NCBI GenBank assembly: GCA_040755915.1
Contig: JBFLWM010000037.1
Location: 21,128 to 85,127 of the forward strand
DNA from: Sulfurivermis sp040755915
GTDB lineage: Bacteria > Pseudomonadota > Gammaproteobacteria > Thiohalomonadales > Thiohalomonadaceae
Length of the DNA: 64,000 bases
Direction: 5' to 3'
Below, piece after piece: positions 8,024-17,504 of the stretch; position 1 is the first letter of the stretch, and each line of letters starts with the position of its first letter. Under the pieces are notes generated by a model, which did not search any database, was not told where the DNA came from, and saw nothing but the letters and a program-made list of their open reading frames with translations. Both the position numbers and the translations under genes were made by a program.

Positions 8024-9363
8024 CAGGCAGCACGCTCGCGCAGGATGGACTTGGCGATACGGAAGTATTGCACCAGCGGAATGGACGAGGGGCAGACGAA
8101 GCTGCAGCAGCCGCACTCGATGCAGTCCTTGAGATGGAAGCGCTCCGCCATCACGTCATATTCGCGCTTGGCGGCGAGCAGACCCAGCTGGGTGGGGTTG
8201 AGGTGCATGGGACAGGCCGCCACGCACTTGCCGCACTTGATGCAGGGATGGATGCGGCGCGTCTCGGCCTGGATCTCGCTGTTGGACAGCACCAGCACGC
8301 CGGAGGAGCCCTTGGTGATCGGCACGTCCAGCGAGGCGACCGCATTGCCCATCATCGGTCCGCCCAGGATGACCTCCTGCTCGCTGCCGCTGAAGCCCAC
8401 CTGTTCGAGCAGGAAGCGCAGCGGGGTACCGATGGGCACCAGATAGTTGCCCGGTTTTTTCACCCCGGGACCGGCGACGGTGATGACGCGTTCGATGAGA
8501 CCCTCGCCGCGCGGCAGCAGACGGCCGAGCGCAGTGAGGGTGCCGACGTTGTTGACCACCACGCCGATCTGCGCCGGCAGACCGCCGGACGGCACCTCGC
8601 GGCCGAGCAGGGAGGAGATGAGCATCTTCTCCGCACCCTGCGGATACTTTGTTTCCACCGCCTCGACACGGATGCTGCCGTCGGCGGGCAGATGGGCGCG
8701 GATGGCGTCGATGGCGTCGGGCTTGTTGTCTTCCACGCCGATGATTGCCTGCCTGGCGCCGACCACGCGCATGGCGTATTGCGTGCCGCGGATCAGGTCC
8801 GGGGCCTGTTCCAGCATCACACGGTGGTCGGTGGTGAGGTAGGGTTCGCACTCGCAGCCATTGACGATCAGGGTGTCGATGACGGCGCCCTGTGGCACCT
8901 TGAGCTTGACGTGGGAAGGGAAGGCGGCGCCGCCCAGGCCGACCAGACCGGTGTCCTGTACCGCCTGGACGACCTGCTCCGGCGTCAGCACATTCATGTC
9001 ACGCGGCGTGCGCCACAGCACCTCCTGATTGGAGGCCTCGTAGACGCGGATGACGATGGCGGGGACGCGCGGCCCCTGGGCGCTCGGCATCAGGGTGATG
9101 GCCTCGACCATACCGGTGGCGGGCGCGTGCTGCGGCACCGACATGAAGCCGTCGGCCTCGGCGATGAGCTGGCCGCGGCCAACCTCTTCACCGACCTTGA
9201 CGATGGCGCGCGACGGTTTGCCCAGATGCTGGGCCAGCGGCACGATCAGGCGCGGCGCGAACGGCAGGCGGCGGATCGGCTTGTCCGCCGTATCCTCCTT
9301 GTGTGCCTGCGGATGGACCCCGTGCGAGAAGGTCTTCCGTCCGAACCAGCGTAACAGTGTCAT
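8023..9363 (-). CDS. rnfC: Rnf electron transport complex subunit C (NADH/Fe-S subunit)
   Basis: A 446-aa peripheral subunit that carries the NAD(H)/FMN site and two [4Fe-4S] clusters. The complex I 51-kDa-like region includes GLGGAAFPSHVKL and VNGCECEPYLTTDH. The C-terminal clusters are CIKCGKCVAACP and CIECGCCSFVCP. It has the shorter gammaproteobacterial-core length rather than the long alanine-rich E. coli tail. It is the first gene of the C-D-G-E-A block, separated from the PFOR gene by an intrinsic terminator, so it likely has its own promoter in 9364-9455. Confidence 0.96.
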   Translation of the reverse strand: MTLLRWFGRKTFSHGVHPQAHKEDTADKPIRRLPFAPRLIVPLAQHLGKPSRAIVKVGEEVGRGQLIAEADGFMSVPQHAPATGMVEAITLMPSAQGPRVPAIVIRVYEASNQEVLWRTPRDMNVLTPEQVVQAVQDTGLVGLGGAAFPSHVKLKVPQGAVIDTLIVNGCECEPYLTTDHRVMLEQAPDLIRGTQYAMRVVGARQAIIGVEDNKPDAIDAIRAHLPADGSIRVEAVETKYPQGAEKMLISSLLGREVPSGGLPAQIGVVVNNVGTLTALGRLLPRGEGLIERVITVAGPGVKKPGNYLVPIGTPLRFLLEQVGFSGSEQEVILGGPMMGNAVASLDVPITKGSSGVLVLSNSEIQAETRRIHPCIKCGKCVAACPMHLNPTQLGLLAAKREYDVMAERFHLKDCIECGCCSFVCPSSIPLVQYFRIAKSILRERAA

Positions 9364-9454
9364 CGCGTGTTCTTCCCCACGACTCGGTTATCGCAACCGC
9401 AAAGCTGCGCTCCGGTTGCGCTCAGAATTCGTTATTTCAGTCTCCGTTCCTGCC

Positions 9455-9486
9455 GAAAAAAAATCCTCTCCCCAAATGGGGAGAGG
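9455..9486 (-). terminator. Intrinsic terminator downstream of the PFOR gene
   Basis: Read on the minus strand: CCTCTCCCC (9486-9478), loop ATTT, GGGGAGAGG (9473-9465), then a run of eight T. A 9-bp perfect stem plus T run is a textbook Rho-independent terminator; it separates the rnfB-PFOR transcript from rnfCDGEA. Confidence 0.85.
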
Positions 9487-9624
9487 CAACTTCTCGGAGG
9501 GAGCACCGAAAGAAACTGTTGTTTGCGGATTTTCCGCCGGATGCGTTTCGCACACCCGTTGAAACCAAACTCCTTTGTCGCGGCGGTGCCGCCTGTTCGC
9601 CGAGGGGACTCGGCTCCTACGCCA

Positions 9625-12600
9625 TCACTGATATTTGGCGGCGCGCTGGATCAGCTTGTCCAGGCCCGCCTCGTTGGGGTTGAACGGTGTGCCCGGGTGG
9701 ATGCAGCCCGCGGTGCACTTTTCCGCTGCCTTGACGATGTCCTTGAACGTCCCAGCCTTGGCATCGATGACGATGGCCTGCTTGGCATCGTTGTAGGCGA
9801 AGATCTTCGGGTTGATGTTCATGCACTCGTCGCAGGCGGTGCATTCCGGCGTCTCGATCCATACCGGCTCATAATCGCCGGGAGCCGCGGCATGGGCGGC
9901 ACCATTGCCGTTGGCCGGCACCGCGCCGCCGGCGAAGGCGGCCATGTCGCCGGAGGCGGCCAGCGAGAGCAGTGTGGAGGACAGCTTCTGCGCCATCTCC
10001 GCCTTGGCCTGCTGCACGATGGCACCCACATCGACCTGGCGGTCGAGGCCGGCGATGGACTTCAGCTGACGCCAGAAGTCGCGGCGTTCCTCGGCGGCCA
10101 GCACGATCTCCTGCGAGCACAGCACGCGGTTGAGACGGTTCTTGGCATCCACCGCCCAGATGAACGGGAACCTGCCTTCACGCTCGTCCTCGTCCATGGC
10201 GAGGAATTCGTGGAACGGCACCATGTCGTCGCTCCAGGTTTCACGCGGCGCCTTCTTGAAGTGCTTGCGGAAACGTCCTTCGGTCACGGCGAAGTCGGCG
10301 AAGGTCATCGGTACTTCCAGCTTGTCCTTCCTGCCGTTTTCGTCCACGTAGTCGAGGGTGTACATCGGCCAGTCGCTTTCCAGCGATGGATTGCCCTCCA
10401 GGTCGAAGCACTCGGGGAAGGTGGTGCCCTGGTCCGGGTCGTAGCGGAACAGCGGATAGGCGCGCGATTCCACCGCCAGCTTGCCCTGGCGATCGGAGGC
10501 ATCGTCACCCACACCGTGTTCCGGCTGGCAGGTGGTGTAGATGTTGAACATGGCCGGGCGGCGGCTGTTGAGACCGTCGATATAGCCCTCCAGCAGATGG
10601 GTCACGTTGCTGGTGGAGCTCTGCATGATGTAGGCGCCGCGGTGGGCCACGCCAATCAGGCCGACCTCCTTGCGGATCTCGGTCTTGCCCTTCCAGTTCT
10701 TGCCGTAGGGTGACATGTCGGCCACCTGGCTGATGAAGCCGGAGGTACAGGCTTGGCCACCGGTGTTGGAGTACACCTGGGTGTCCACCACCATCACCTT
10801 GATCGGCAGCTCGGAGGCGAGGGCGCGTGACAGGTTCTGGAAGCCGATGTCGTACATGGCGCCGTCGCCGCCGACGGCAACGACGGGCGGACACAGCAGC
10901 CATTCATCATCGCTGAAGTCCTTCCAGTCGAACTGGCGGAAGAAGGGCTGGTGCACCTCCGGGTTGTACTTGCCCTCCAGTTCCAGCTCGGCCATGCGGA
11001 TGGCCTTGAAGCCGTCGGCCATCTTGACCATGTGGCCCTCGAACAGGCCCATGGCCATGGACGGGCTGTCCTGGAACAGGTTGGAGGTCCAGGGGAACGG
11101 ATACGGATTGAACGGGAAGGTGGAACCCCACACCGAAGTACAGCCGGTGGAGTTGACGATGCCCATCTCGGCGCGGCCGCGGCCGGTCGGGCCGGCTTCG
11201 TAGCGCCACTTCAGGTCACGCAGGCGATCGAGCAGGTTGGTGGCCCACTTCAGCCACTGCTTGTCGATGACCGTCTTCTCGTGGCCGGCATCAAGATTGG
11301 CCGACAGGTTGGACAGGGTCAGGTCGGTGCCGTTGACGCCATCCACCACCTGATTGATGGTGCTGCTGTCGGACAGGTCCACGCCGGCGGCCAGCTTCAG
11401 GCGGATATGCTGTTCCAGTTTCTGGATCAGATCGTCCAGCTTGGCGATCTGCTTTTTCACGCGCGGCTGCATCAGTGCGGTGACGGTGGCGGTGAACAGA
11501 TGGATGGCGGTCTTTTCACCGCAACCCAGGCAGGAACCGTCGCCGCACACCATGGCGCCGTAGTTGCGCTTGTCGAGCAGCAGGGTATCCAGCGCACCGA
11601 TCTTTTCATTCAGATCATCGATGCGGATGTAGTCCGGGTTGGTGGTGGGCAGGTCGAGCCAGAAGGCCCAGTCGCTGCGCAGGCGCTTCACCGCCTCGTC
11701 GGTCTGCTTGGTCTTGACCAGGGCCGCGTCCTCGCACACATCGACGCATTCCATGCAGCCCTTGCAGGTATCCGGATTGATGGTGATGGAGAACAGGCCG
11801 CCGCTGGCTTTCTCCTTTTTCTCGCGGTTGATCCAGTAGGGTTTGGTGACGGCGAAGTCGAAGCTGCCCATGGCATCCATCAGCTGGGCAAATTCCTGTT
11901 CCAGCTTGGCGCGCGCATCACCTTCCAGTTCCGACTCGGCCAGCACCTCGAGCATGGCCTGATCCAGCAGGTTGCGCACCTTGGCGGTCTCGCCGGTGGC
12001 GTTGAGCAGGTCGCGCAGCTTCTTCTCCACCTTGCGTGTCTCGCGACGCAGGTGCACGGTCAGCACGCCCTTGCTCTCGATGCGGTGAATGGCGGTGGCG
12101 AACACTTCACTGACGGAGTTCACCAGACCGGGGATGGAGGAGTCCGGGCAGACGGTATAGCAGTTGCCGCAGGCGGTGCAGTTCTCCGGCACCCACTTCG
12201 GATACTCGAAGCGGATGTTGGTCATGTCGCGGAACACGCCACTGGCGGCGGGCATCAGCGATACACCCATGTAGGGGTCGGCCAGATTGTCGGAGCCGCG
12301 GCCGGTGGCGTAGAAGTAACCGGTCTGCTCCCAGAAACGGTGGATGTCGTGCAGCTCGCCCTTACCCTCGGGCAGGTGCTTGAGCATGATCGGCAGGGCG
12401 GACTCGGCCGTACGCAGCTCCTGCAGGGTGACGCCGACCTTCTTGTTCTGGATCTCGTGCACCTCGTCGAAGCCACGGCGCACCACGCGGATGTTGTCTT
12501 CCACCACGCGCTTGCCCTTGGCACCGAACTTGGCCATCAGCTGATCTTCAATGGTCTTGAACAGCCTGGTCTCGTCCAGGCCGGCCATTTCCATCAGCGG

Positions 12601-14559
12601 CGAGGCGGCGAAGAAGGCGCCCTGGAAGGCGTTGCCCTGCATGCGCAGCTGCAGCTCGGGGTTGGTGGCCTCTTCGCGGGCGATCTTGAAGCCGTCGACG
12701 TAGAACACGCGGATGTCGTTGTCGACGATGAACTGCTGGTGGCGGCGCGGAATGGTGGCCCACAGCTGATCCGGGTCCTCGAAGGAGGACTGGATGATCA
12801 GCACGCCGCCCTTCTTCAGGCCGAACAGCGGATTGGAGTGGCCGAACACGTTGGGGTCCGGCGACAGCACCACGTCGACGAAGTTGAATTCGCAGTTGAT
12901 GCGGATCGGGGTGGGGGCGGCCGCCAGGTAATAGGTGGTGGGCTGGCCCTTCTTCTCGGAACCGTACTTGGGATTGGACTTGATCTCGTAGCCCAGCAGT
13001 TCGTACAGGGTCATCGCCAGGTTCTTGCCGGTGGTGATGGCGCCCCAGCCGCCGACGGAGTGCATGCGCACGGTGATGGAACCCTCAGGCATCAGGTTCG
13101 GATTCTCCGAACCGTGCACGGCCAGGTCCTTCACCTGCGGATAGGACTCCAGCAGCTGCTGCATGTGGATTTCCTGCTTGGGCGTGGCGGCTTCTTCGCG
13201 CACGAAATCGATGCCGAGGTAGAAGAACTTCTGCTTCTTGCCGTTCGGCAGCATATTCTCGATAGCGCCGATGAGGCCCTCCGGCTGCAGGTCGCGCGAG
13301 CCGAGACCATAGGCGCCGGAGTACAGGCGCGGGGCGTCGCCCTGCTGGTAGCTGTCATAACTGGGGTAGGGCAGTGCCTCGCCCTTGGCGGTCATGCCGT
13401 TTTCCATGCACTTGTTCATGGCGGCGCGCACTTCGCGGGTGAGCGGCAGGTCTTCGGCCAGCGGCTGGTCGGTACGCTCCAGCACCACCACGCCCTTCTT
13501 GCCCTTGAGGGCCTTGCCCATCAGGTCGCCGGGGAAGGGGCGGAACATGGTGGCGTCGATGACGCCGACCTTCAGCTTGCGCGTCTCGCGCAGATAGTCG
13601 GCCACGGCCTCGGCCTGCACGATCATCGAGCCCATGCCGATGATGACGTAGTCGGCATCTTCGGTTTTATAGGTGCTGATGCGGTTGTAGCGGCGGCCGG
13701 TCAGTTCGCAATACTCGTCCATCACCTGATCGGCGAGCTGCGGGATGTGGGCGTAGAAGTAGGGACGCTGCGCCGCCACCGTCTGCATGTAGGCGTCCTG
13801 GTTCTGCACGGTACCGGATACCATCGGTGCGTCCACATCCCAGATCATCGGTACGCGGCGGCGCTTCTCGCCATAGAGCATCTTCTGGGCCGGGGTGGGA
13901 CATTCGATCATGTCGTCGGGGCGGCCGAGGAATTCCTCGATCAGTTCACGCTCGGGCACGTTGAGCGGCTCGATCAGGTGGGTGGTGAGGAAGCCGTCCT
14001 GCGCTACCACCGCGGGGGTCAGCGCCAGTTCGGCGATCTTGCGGCCGATGAGGTTGAGGTCGGCGGCACCCTGGGCATTCTTGGCGAAGATCTGGAAGAA
14101 GCCGGTGTCGTCGATGCAGTGATAGTCATCGTGGCCGCAGTGGACGTTGAGCGAGGCCTTGGTGATGGCGCGGCAACCGACGTTCAGCACGTAGGGCAGG
14201 CGCTTGCCGGCGGCGGCATAGAGGGATTCGTGCATGAAGGCCACGCCCTGTGCCGAGGAGAAGTTGGTGGCGCGCAGGCCGGTCATGGCCATGCCGGCGG
14301 TCACCGCGGCGGCGGCGTGTTCGGATTCGGGCTCAACGAAGATCAGGGTGCGGTCGGAGACGTTGATGTGGCCGTTGGCCACTTCTTCCGCCCAGTACTC
14401 GCCCATCTGGGTGGACGGGGTGATCGGATAGGCGCCGGCGGCATCCGAGGATTCGCGCTCGCACATGATGACGGCGGTGTTGCCGTCCATGGCCATGCGT
14501 ACACCCGGATACTTGAAGGTCTTGGTCTCTTTCTTTCCGAACATCTCAGTCGCCCTCAC
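9625..14559 (-). CDS. nifJ: Pyruvate:ferredoxin (flavodoxin) oxidoreductase, extended 1644-aa form
   Basis: Interconverts pyruvate + CoA with acetyl-CoA + CO2 using ferredoxin. Domains in order: alpha-type pyruvate domain (SDAAGAYPITPSTQMGEYWA), gamma domain (~res 500-680, VGGWGAITTGKNLA), Fe-S domain with CTACGNCYTVCP (~793) and CKGCMECVDVC (~934), TPP domain with CGDGSCLGCGEKTA and GGDGAMYDIGFQNL (~1232). Beyond the usual ~1170-1190 aa of NifJ it has an extra C-terminal region ending in another ferredoxin-like motif CTACDECMNINP (~1576) with a distal CTAGCIHPG. It sits between rnfB and rnfC, suggesting ferredoxin exchange with Rnf. The direction (pyruvate synthesis or oxidation) cannot be read from sequence. 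Confidence 0.93.
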   Translation of the reverse strand: MRATEMFGKKETKTFKYPGVRMAMDGNTAVIMCERESSDAAGAYPITPSTQMGEYWAEEVANGHINVSDRTLIFVEPESEHAAAAVTAGMAMTGLRATNFSSAQGVAFMHESLYAAAGKRLPYVLNVGCRAITKASLNVHCGHDDYHCIDDTGFFQIFAKNAQGAADLNLIGRKIAELALTPAVVAQDGFLTTHLIEPLNVPERELIEEFLGRPDDMIECPTPAQKMLYGEKRRRVPMIWDVDAPMVSGTVQNQDAYMQTVAAQRPYFYAHIPQLADQVMDEYCELTGRRYNRISTYKTEDADYVIIGMGSMIVQAEAVADYLRETRKLKVGVIDATMFRPFPGDLMGKALKGKKGVVVLERTDQPLAEDLPLTREVRAAMNKCMENGMTAKGEALPYPSYDSYQQGDAPRLYSGAYGLGSRDLQPEGLIGAIENMLPNGKKQKFFYLGIDFVREEAATPKQEIHMQQLLESYPQVKDLAVHGSENPNLMPEGSITVRMHSVGGWGAITTGKNLAMTLYELLGYEIKSNPKYGSEKKGQPTTYYLAAAPTPIRINCEFNFVDVVLSPDPNVFGHSNPLFGLKKGGVLIIQSSFEDPDQLWATIPRRHQQFIVDNDIRVFYVDGFKIAREEATNPELQLRMQGNAFQGAFFAASPLMEMAGLDETRLFKTIEDQLMAKFGAKGKRVVEDNIRVVRRGFDEVHEIQNKKVGVTLQELRTAESALPIMLKHLPEGKGELHDIHRFWEQTGYFYATGRGSDNLADPYMGVSLMPAASGVFRDMTNIRFEYPKWVPENCTACGNCYTVCPDSSIPGLVNSVSEVFATAIHRIESKGVLTVHLRRETRKVEKKLRDLLNATGETAKVRNLLDQAMLEVLAESELEGDARAKLEQEFAQLMDAMGSFDFAVTKPYWINREKKEKASGGLFSITINPDTCKGCMECVDVCEDAALVKTKQTDEAVKRLRSDWAFWLDLPTTNPDYIRIDDLNEKIGALDTLLLDKRNYGAMVCGDGSCLGCGEKTAIHLFTATVTALMQPRVKKQIAKLDDLIQKLEQHIRLKLAAGVDLSDSSTINQVVDGVNGTDLTLSNLSANLDAGHEKTVIDKQWLKWATNLLDRLRDLKWRYEAGPTGRGRAEMGIVNSTGCTSVWGSTFPFNPYPFPWTSNLFQDSPSMAMGLFEGHMVKMADGFKAIRMAELELEGKYNPEVHQPFFRQFDWKDFSDDEWLLCPPVVAVGGDGAMYDIGFQNLSRALASELPIKVMVVDTQVYSNTGGQACTSGFISQVADMSPYGKNWKGKTEIRKEVGLIGVAHRGAYIMQSSTSNVTHLLEGYIDGLNSRRPAMFNIYTTCQPEHGVGDDASDRQGKLAVESRAYPLFRYDPDQGTTFPECFDLEGNPSLESDWPMYTLDYVDENGRKDKLEVPMTFADFAVTEGRFRKHFKKAPRETWSDDMVPFHEFLAMDEDEREGRFPFIWAVDAKNRLNRVLCSQEIVLAAEERRDFWRQLKSIAGLDRQVDVGAIVQQAKAEMAQKLSSTLLSLAASGDMAAFAGGAVPANGNGAAHAAAPGDYEPVWIETPECTACDECMNINPKIFAYNDAKQAIVIDAKAGTFKDIVKAAEKCTAGCIHPGTPFNPNEAGLDKLIQRAAKYQ

Positions 14560-14574
14560 TGAATCTGTAATCAG

Positions 14575-14650
14575 TCCGCAAATGAACGCAAATCAACGCG
14601 AATAGTGTTTTGCAAAAGATTTATTTGCGTGTTTCGCGTTCATTTGCGGA
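14575..14650. repeat. 15-bp inverted repeat between rnfB and the PFOR gene
   Basis: TCCGCAAATGAACGC (14575-14589) is the exact reverse complement of 14636-14650; inner segments (CGCGAA/TTCGCG) also pair. It occupies almost the whole 110-bp rnfB-PFOR gap and resembles small dispersed palindromic elements. It is not followed by a T tract. Confidence 0.55.
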
Positions 14651-14669
14651 TAGCCTTGCATTCGTTGCC

Positions 14670-15545
14670 TTATCCGATCGGCAGCGCTTCCTGGCGCACC
14701 ACTTTCTTTGCATCACGGCCGCGCTGCGGCCCGGTCTTGTCGTCCAGCCAGACGATGGCCCCGGTCGGGCAGCGCTCGATGGCGATGCGCGAGGCGAGGG
14801 CGTTCTTGCTGTAATCGATGACGGCCAGCTCGTTCTGCATGCTGATCAGGCCTTCCGGCGCGTCGGCGGCGCAGCGGGCGCAGGCGGTGCAGGCCACCTC
14901 GCACTCCAGCTCGGCCTCGTCGCCCGGCTGCCGGTTTCTGCAGGCCACCCACAGGCGGCGGCTCACCGGCTGCAGGGAGAACAGGTCCTTGGGGCAGACA
15001 TCGATGCAGTCACCGCAGGCGGTGCACTTGGCGGCATCCACCACCGGCAGGCTGTAGCGGTTCATGGTGATGGCGTCGAAATCGCACACCACCTCGCAGT
15101 CGCCCAGTCCCAGGCAGCCCCAGGTGCAGCCCTTGCCGCCGCCGGACACCAGGCTGGCGGCCCGGCAGGACTTCATGCCTGCATAGCGGGCGCGGGTGCG
15201 GGCGACGTGGACGCCGCCGGCACAGGCCAGGCGCGCCACCTGTTTTTCGATGCTGCCCACGTCCACGCCCAGGTAGTCGGCGATCTCCTGGTTGGCCTCG
15301 GCAGGATTCACGGTGCACTGGCCGGGCTCCACCTCGCCCTTGATCAGCATCTCGGCGAAGGGACGGCAGCCGGGGGTGCCACAGGCGCCACAGTTGGAGT
15401 GGGGCAGCATGTCCTCGACCTCGTCGATGCGCGGGTCCTCATACACATAGAGGCGGCGGCTGGCGATGGCGAGCAGGACGGCCAGGGCTACCCCCAGTGC
15501 CGCCATGAAGCCACCGGCTGCTGCAATGTGTAAAATAGGGTTCAA
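14670..15545 (-). CDS. rnfB: Rnf electron transport complex subunit B (ferredoxin-like subunit)
   Basis: A 291-aa subunit with an N-terminal membrane helix (~res 5-28), a four-Cys [4Fe-4S] motif NCGACGTPGCRPFAEMLIKG, and ferredoxin domains: CTACGDCIDVCPKDL is clear, and a second region CTACARCAADAPEG has a normal Cys replaced by Ala in the last position. RnfB receives electrons from soluble ferredoxin. It is detached from the other rnf genes and instead precedes the PFOR gene, which strongly suggests PFOR and RnfB share a ferredoxin pool. Confidence 0.9.
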   Translation of the reverse strand: MNPILHIAAAGGFMAALGVALAVLLAIASRRLYVYEDPRIDEVEDMLPHSNCGACGTPGCRPFAEMLIKGEVEPGQCTVNPAEANQEIADYLGVDVGSIEKQVARLACAGGVHVARTRARYAGMKSCRAASLVSGGGKGCTWGCLGLGDCEVVCDFDAITMNRYSLPVVDAAKCTACGDCIDVCPKDLFSLQPVSRRLWVACRNRQPGDEAELECEVACTACARCAADAPEGLISMQNELAVIDYSKNALASRIAIERCPTGAIVWLDDKTGPQRGRDAKKVVRQEALPIG

Positions 15546-15678
15546 CGCACTTAGCCCCTAAGCCAGTCAATACTGTGACGAAATCCCTAGAAAAATAATC
15601 AAGTAATAACCGTATTACCTTTATGCGTACAAAGTCTAAAATTGTTTCATGTATTTGACGCGGTAATTATTTCAATGC

Positions 15679-15688
15679 TCAATATTGA
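15679..15688. promoter_or_regulatory. TCAATATTGA palindrome between rnfB and the LysR gene
   Basis: A perfect 10-bp palindrome in an AT-rich 167-bp divergent intergenic region, 25 bases before the regulator's ATG. LysR proteins commonly bind dyad sites between themselves and a divergent target, so this is a candidate operator. A TTGACG hexamer lies just upstream (15655-15660). Confidence 0.4.
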
Positions 15689-15712
15689 ACTGGTTAATAA
15701 TGAGGTCCGGCC

Positions 15713-16702
15713 ATGACGTCGCTGCCCAATCTCTATTACAAGCAGAACCGCCTGAAGCAGTTGCGCGCCTTCTGCCATACCGCCCGCACCGGCAGCATCA
15801 CCCTGGCCGCGGAATCGCTGTTCCTGAGCCAGCCCTCGGTGTCGCTACAGATCCAGGCGCTGGAACGGGAGTTCGGCATCACCCTGTTCGAGCGGCGCGG
15901 GCCGCAGATAAAGATGACGCCGGAGGGGGAGACCCTGTACAAGCTGGCGGAGCCGCTGGTGGAAGGCATCGACAAGCTGCACGAAACCTTCGCCGAGCAG
16001 TTCGGGGTGCTGGAGTCGGGCGAGCTGAACATCGCCGCGGGTGAATCAACCATCCTCTACATCCTGCCGGAGCCGATGAAGCGCTTCGCGGTGGCCTATC
16101 CGCACATTCGCCTCAAGCTGCACAACGTCACCGGCCGCGACGGTCTGGCCATGCTGCGCGCCGACGAGGCGGACTTTGCCGTCGGCTCGATGCTGGAGGT
16201 GCCGGACGACATCAGCTATCGGCCGGTGGTGACCTACGATCCAACCTTGATCACCTCGGTGGACCATCCGCTGGCGAAGAAGGAAAACCTGCGCCTGGCC
16301 GACATCAGCCCGTATGGCCTGATTCTGCCGCCGCGCCATCTTTCCACCTGGCGCATCGTCGACCTGGTGTTCCAGCAGCACAATCTGACCTACAACGTCG
16401 CGCTGGAGGCGGGCGGCTGGGAAGTGATCAAGAAATACGTCGAGCTGGGCCTCGGCATCTCCATCGTCACCGATGTCTGCCTCACCGGCGAAGAGCGCCT
16501 GGCGCAGATCCCGCTGAGCCAGTATTTCCCGCGCCGCACCTACGGCATCGTGCAGCGCAAGGGACGTTTCCTGTCGCCCCAGGCGAAGCGCTTCATCGAC
16601 ATCCTGGATCAGGTGTTCGTCAGCGACGGCACCGAGCACGGTGTGATGGGCGACGAGCCGCCGGATCCCAATCGCCCGTCGATGCCGGCGGATATCCTCT
16701 AG
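15713..16702 (+). CDS. LysR-family transcriptional regulator, CysB-like
   Basis: A 329-aa regulator with N-terminal winged HTH (LKQLRAFCHTARTGSITLAA, res ~14-70) and a LysR substrate-binding domain. The spacing and C-terminal domain (NIAAGESTILYILPEPMKRF) resemble CysB/Cbl-type rather than short LysR proteins, but the CysB N-terminus is not exact. It is divergent from rnfB, so control of rnfB-PFOR is the natural guess. Rare proline-rich tail after residue 310. The ligand is unknown. Confidence 0.85.
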   Translation: MTSLPNLYYKQNRLKQLRAFCHTARTGSITLAAESLFLSQPSVSLQIQALEREFGITLFERRGPQIKMTPEGETLYKLAEPLVEGIDKLHETFAEQFGVLESGELNIAAGESTILYILPEPMKRFAVAYPHIRLKLHNVTGRDGLAMLRADEADFAVGSMLEVPDDISYRPVVTYDPTLITSVDHPLAKKENLRLADISPYGLILPPRHLSTWRIVDLVFQQHNLTYNVALEAGGWEVIKKYVELGLGISIVTDVCLTGEERLAQIPLSQYFPRRTYGIVQRKGRFLSPQAKRFIDILDQVFVSDGTEHGVMGDEPPDPNRPSMPADIL

Positions 16703-16713
16703 TCGCCTGCCCG

Positions 16714-17478
16714 ATGCTGGCTCTGTACTGCGCCGATGCCGCGCTGCAGCCGCGCGCCGCCGAACTGGCCGTGCGCTGGGGATTTTCCCTCGGCGCAGGG
16801 GAGCCGGGCGAGACGCCGCGGCTGATGCTGAGCGCGGAACACCTGGAGCTGCGCGCCCTGCACAGCGAAGGCCCGGTGTACGTGGATTTCGTCGGCGGCG
16901 CCGTGGGTCACCGGCGCCGTTTCGGCGGCGGCCGCGGTCAGGAGATTGCCAGGGCGGTGGGGCTGAAGAAGGGGGCAACACCGAGCGTGCTGGATGCCAC
17001 GGCCGGCCTGGGGCGTGATGCCTTTGTACTGGCCAGCCTGGGCTGCACGGTGACGCTCATCGAGCGTTCGCCGGTGGTGGCGGCCCTGCTGGAGGATGGA
17101 CTGGCGCGCGCACTGCAGGATGCCGAGGTCGCGCCGATCGCCTCACGCATGCAGTTGTTGTGCGGCAATGCGGCACAGCTCATGCAACAGCTGGACGAGG
17201 CGGCGCGGCCCGATGTGGTGTATCTCGATCCGATGTATCCGCACCGGCGCAAGTCGGCGCTGGTGAAAAAGGAGATGCGCCTGTTCCGCGAGGTGGTGGG
17301 AGAGGATCCGGATGCCGATGCCCTGCTGCCGGCGGCCCTGGCCTGCGCGCGCCAGCGCGTGGTGGTGAAGCGGCCGGATTATGCCGAGCCGATGGCGGGG
17401 CGCACACCGACCATGAGCATCAGCACCAAGAATCACCGTTTCGATGTGTATGTGATCAAGGCGCTGGCGGCGGGCTAG
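16714..17478 (+). CDS. rsmJ: 16S rRNA (guanine1516-N2)-methyltransferase RsmJ
   Basis: A 254-aa SAM-dependent methyltransferase of the YhiQ/RsmJ family, which modifies G1516 of 16S rRNA. SAM motif I is LDATAGLGRDAFVLASLG (res ~93-110); the conserved catalytic-region motif is LDPMYPHRRKSALVKKEMR. The C-terminal PTMSISTKNHRFDVYV stretch matches the family. It starts 11 bases after the LysR gene and may be read with it. Confidence 0.93.
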   Translation: MLALYCADAALQPRAAELAVRWGFSLGAGEPGETPRLMLSAEHLELRALHSEGPVYVDFVGGAVGHRRRFGGGRGQEIARAVGLKKGATPSVLDATAGLGRDAFVLASLGCTVTLIERSPVVAALLEDGLARALQDAEVAPIASRMQLLCGNAAQLMQQLDEAARPDVVYLDPMYPHRRKSALVKKEMRLFREVVGEDPDADALLPAALACARQRVVVKRPDYAEPMAGRTPTMSISTKNHRFDVYVIKALAAG

Positions 17479-17504
17479 GGGGCCGCGCATATTCAATCCC
17501 GGAT

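Noticed and set aside
10951..14562. 1203-codon frame on the plus strand over the PFOR gene
   Set aside because: It is the antisense frame of a coding sequence with high GC; composition is His/Val/Gly/Ala-rich with no family motif, while the opposite strand encodes a clear PFOR.
15655..15683. Sigma-70 promoter TTGACG with -10 in front of the LysR gene
   Set aside because: No acceptable -10 hexamer lies 16-18 bp downstream of TTGACG.
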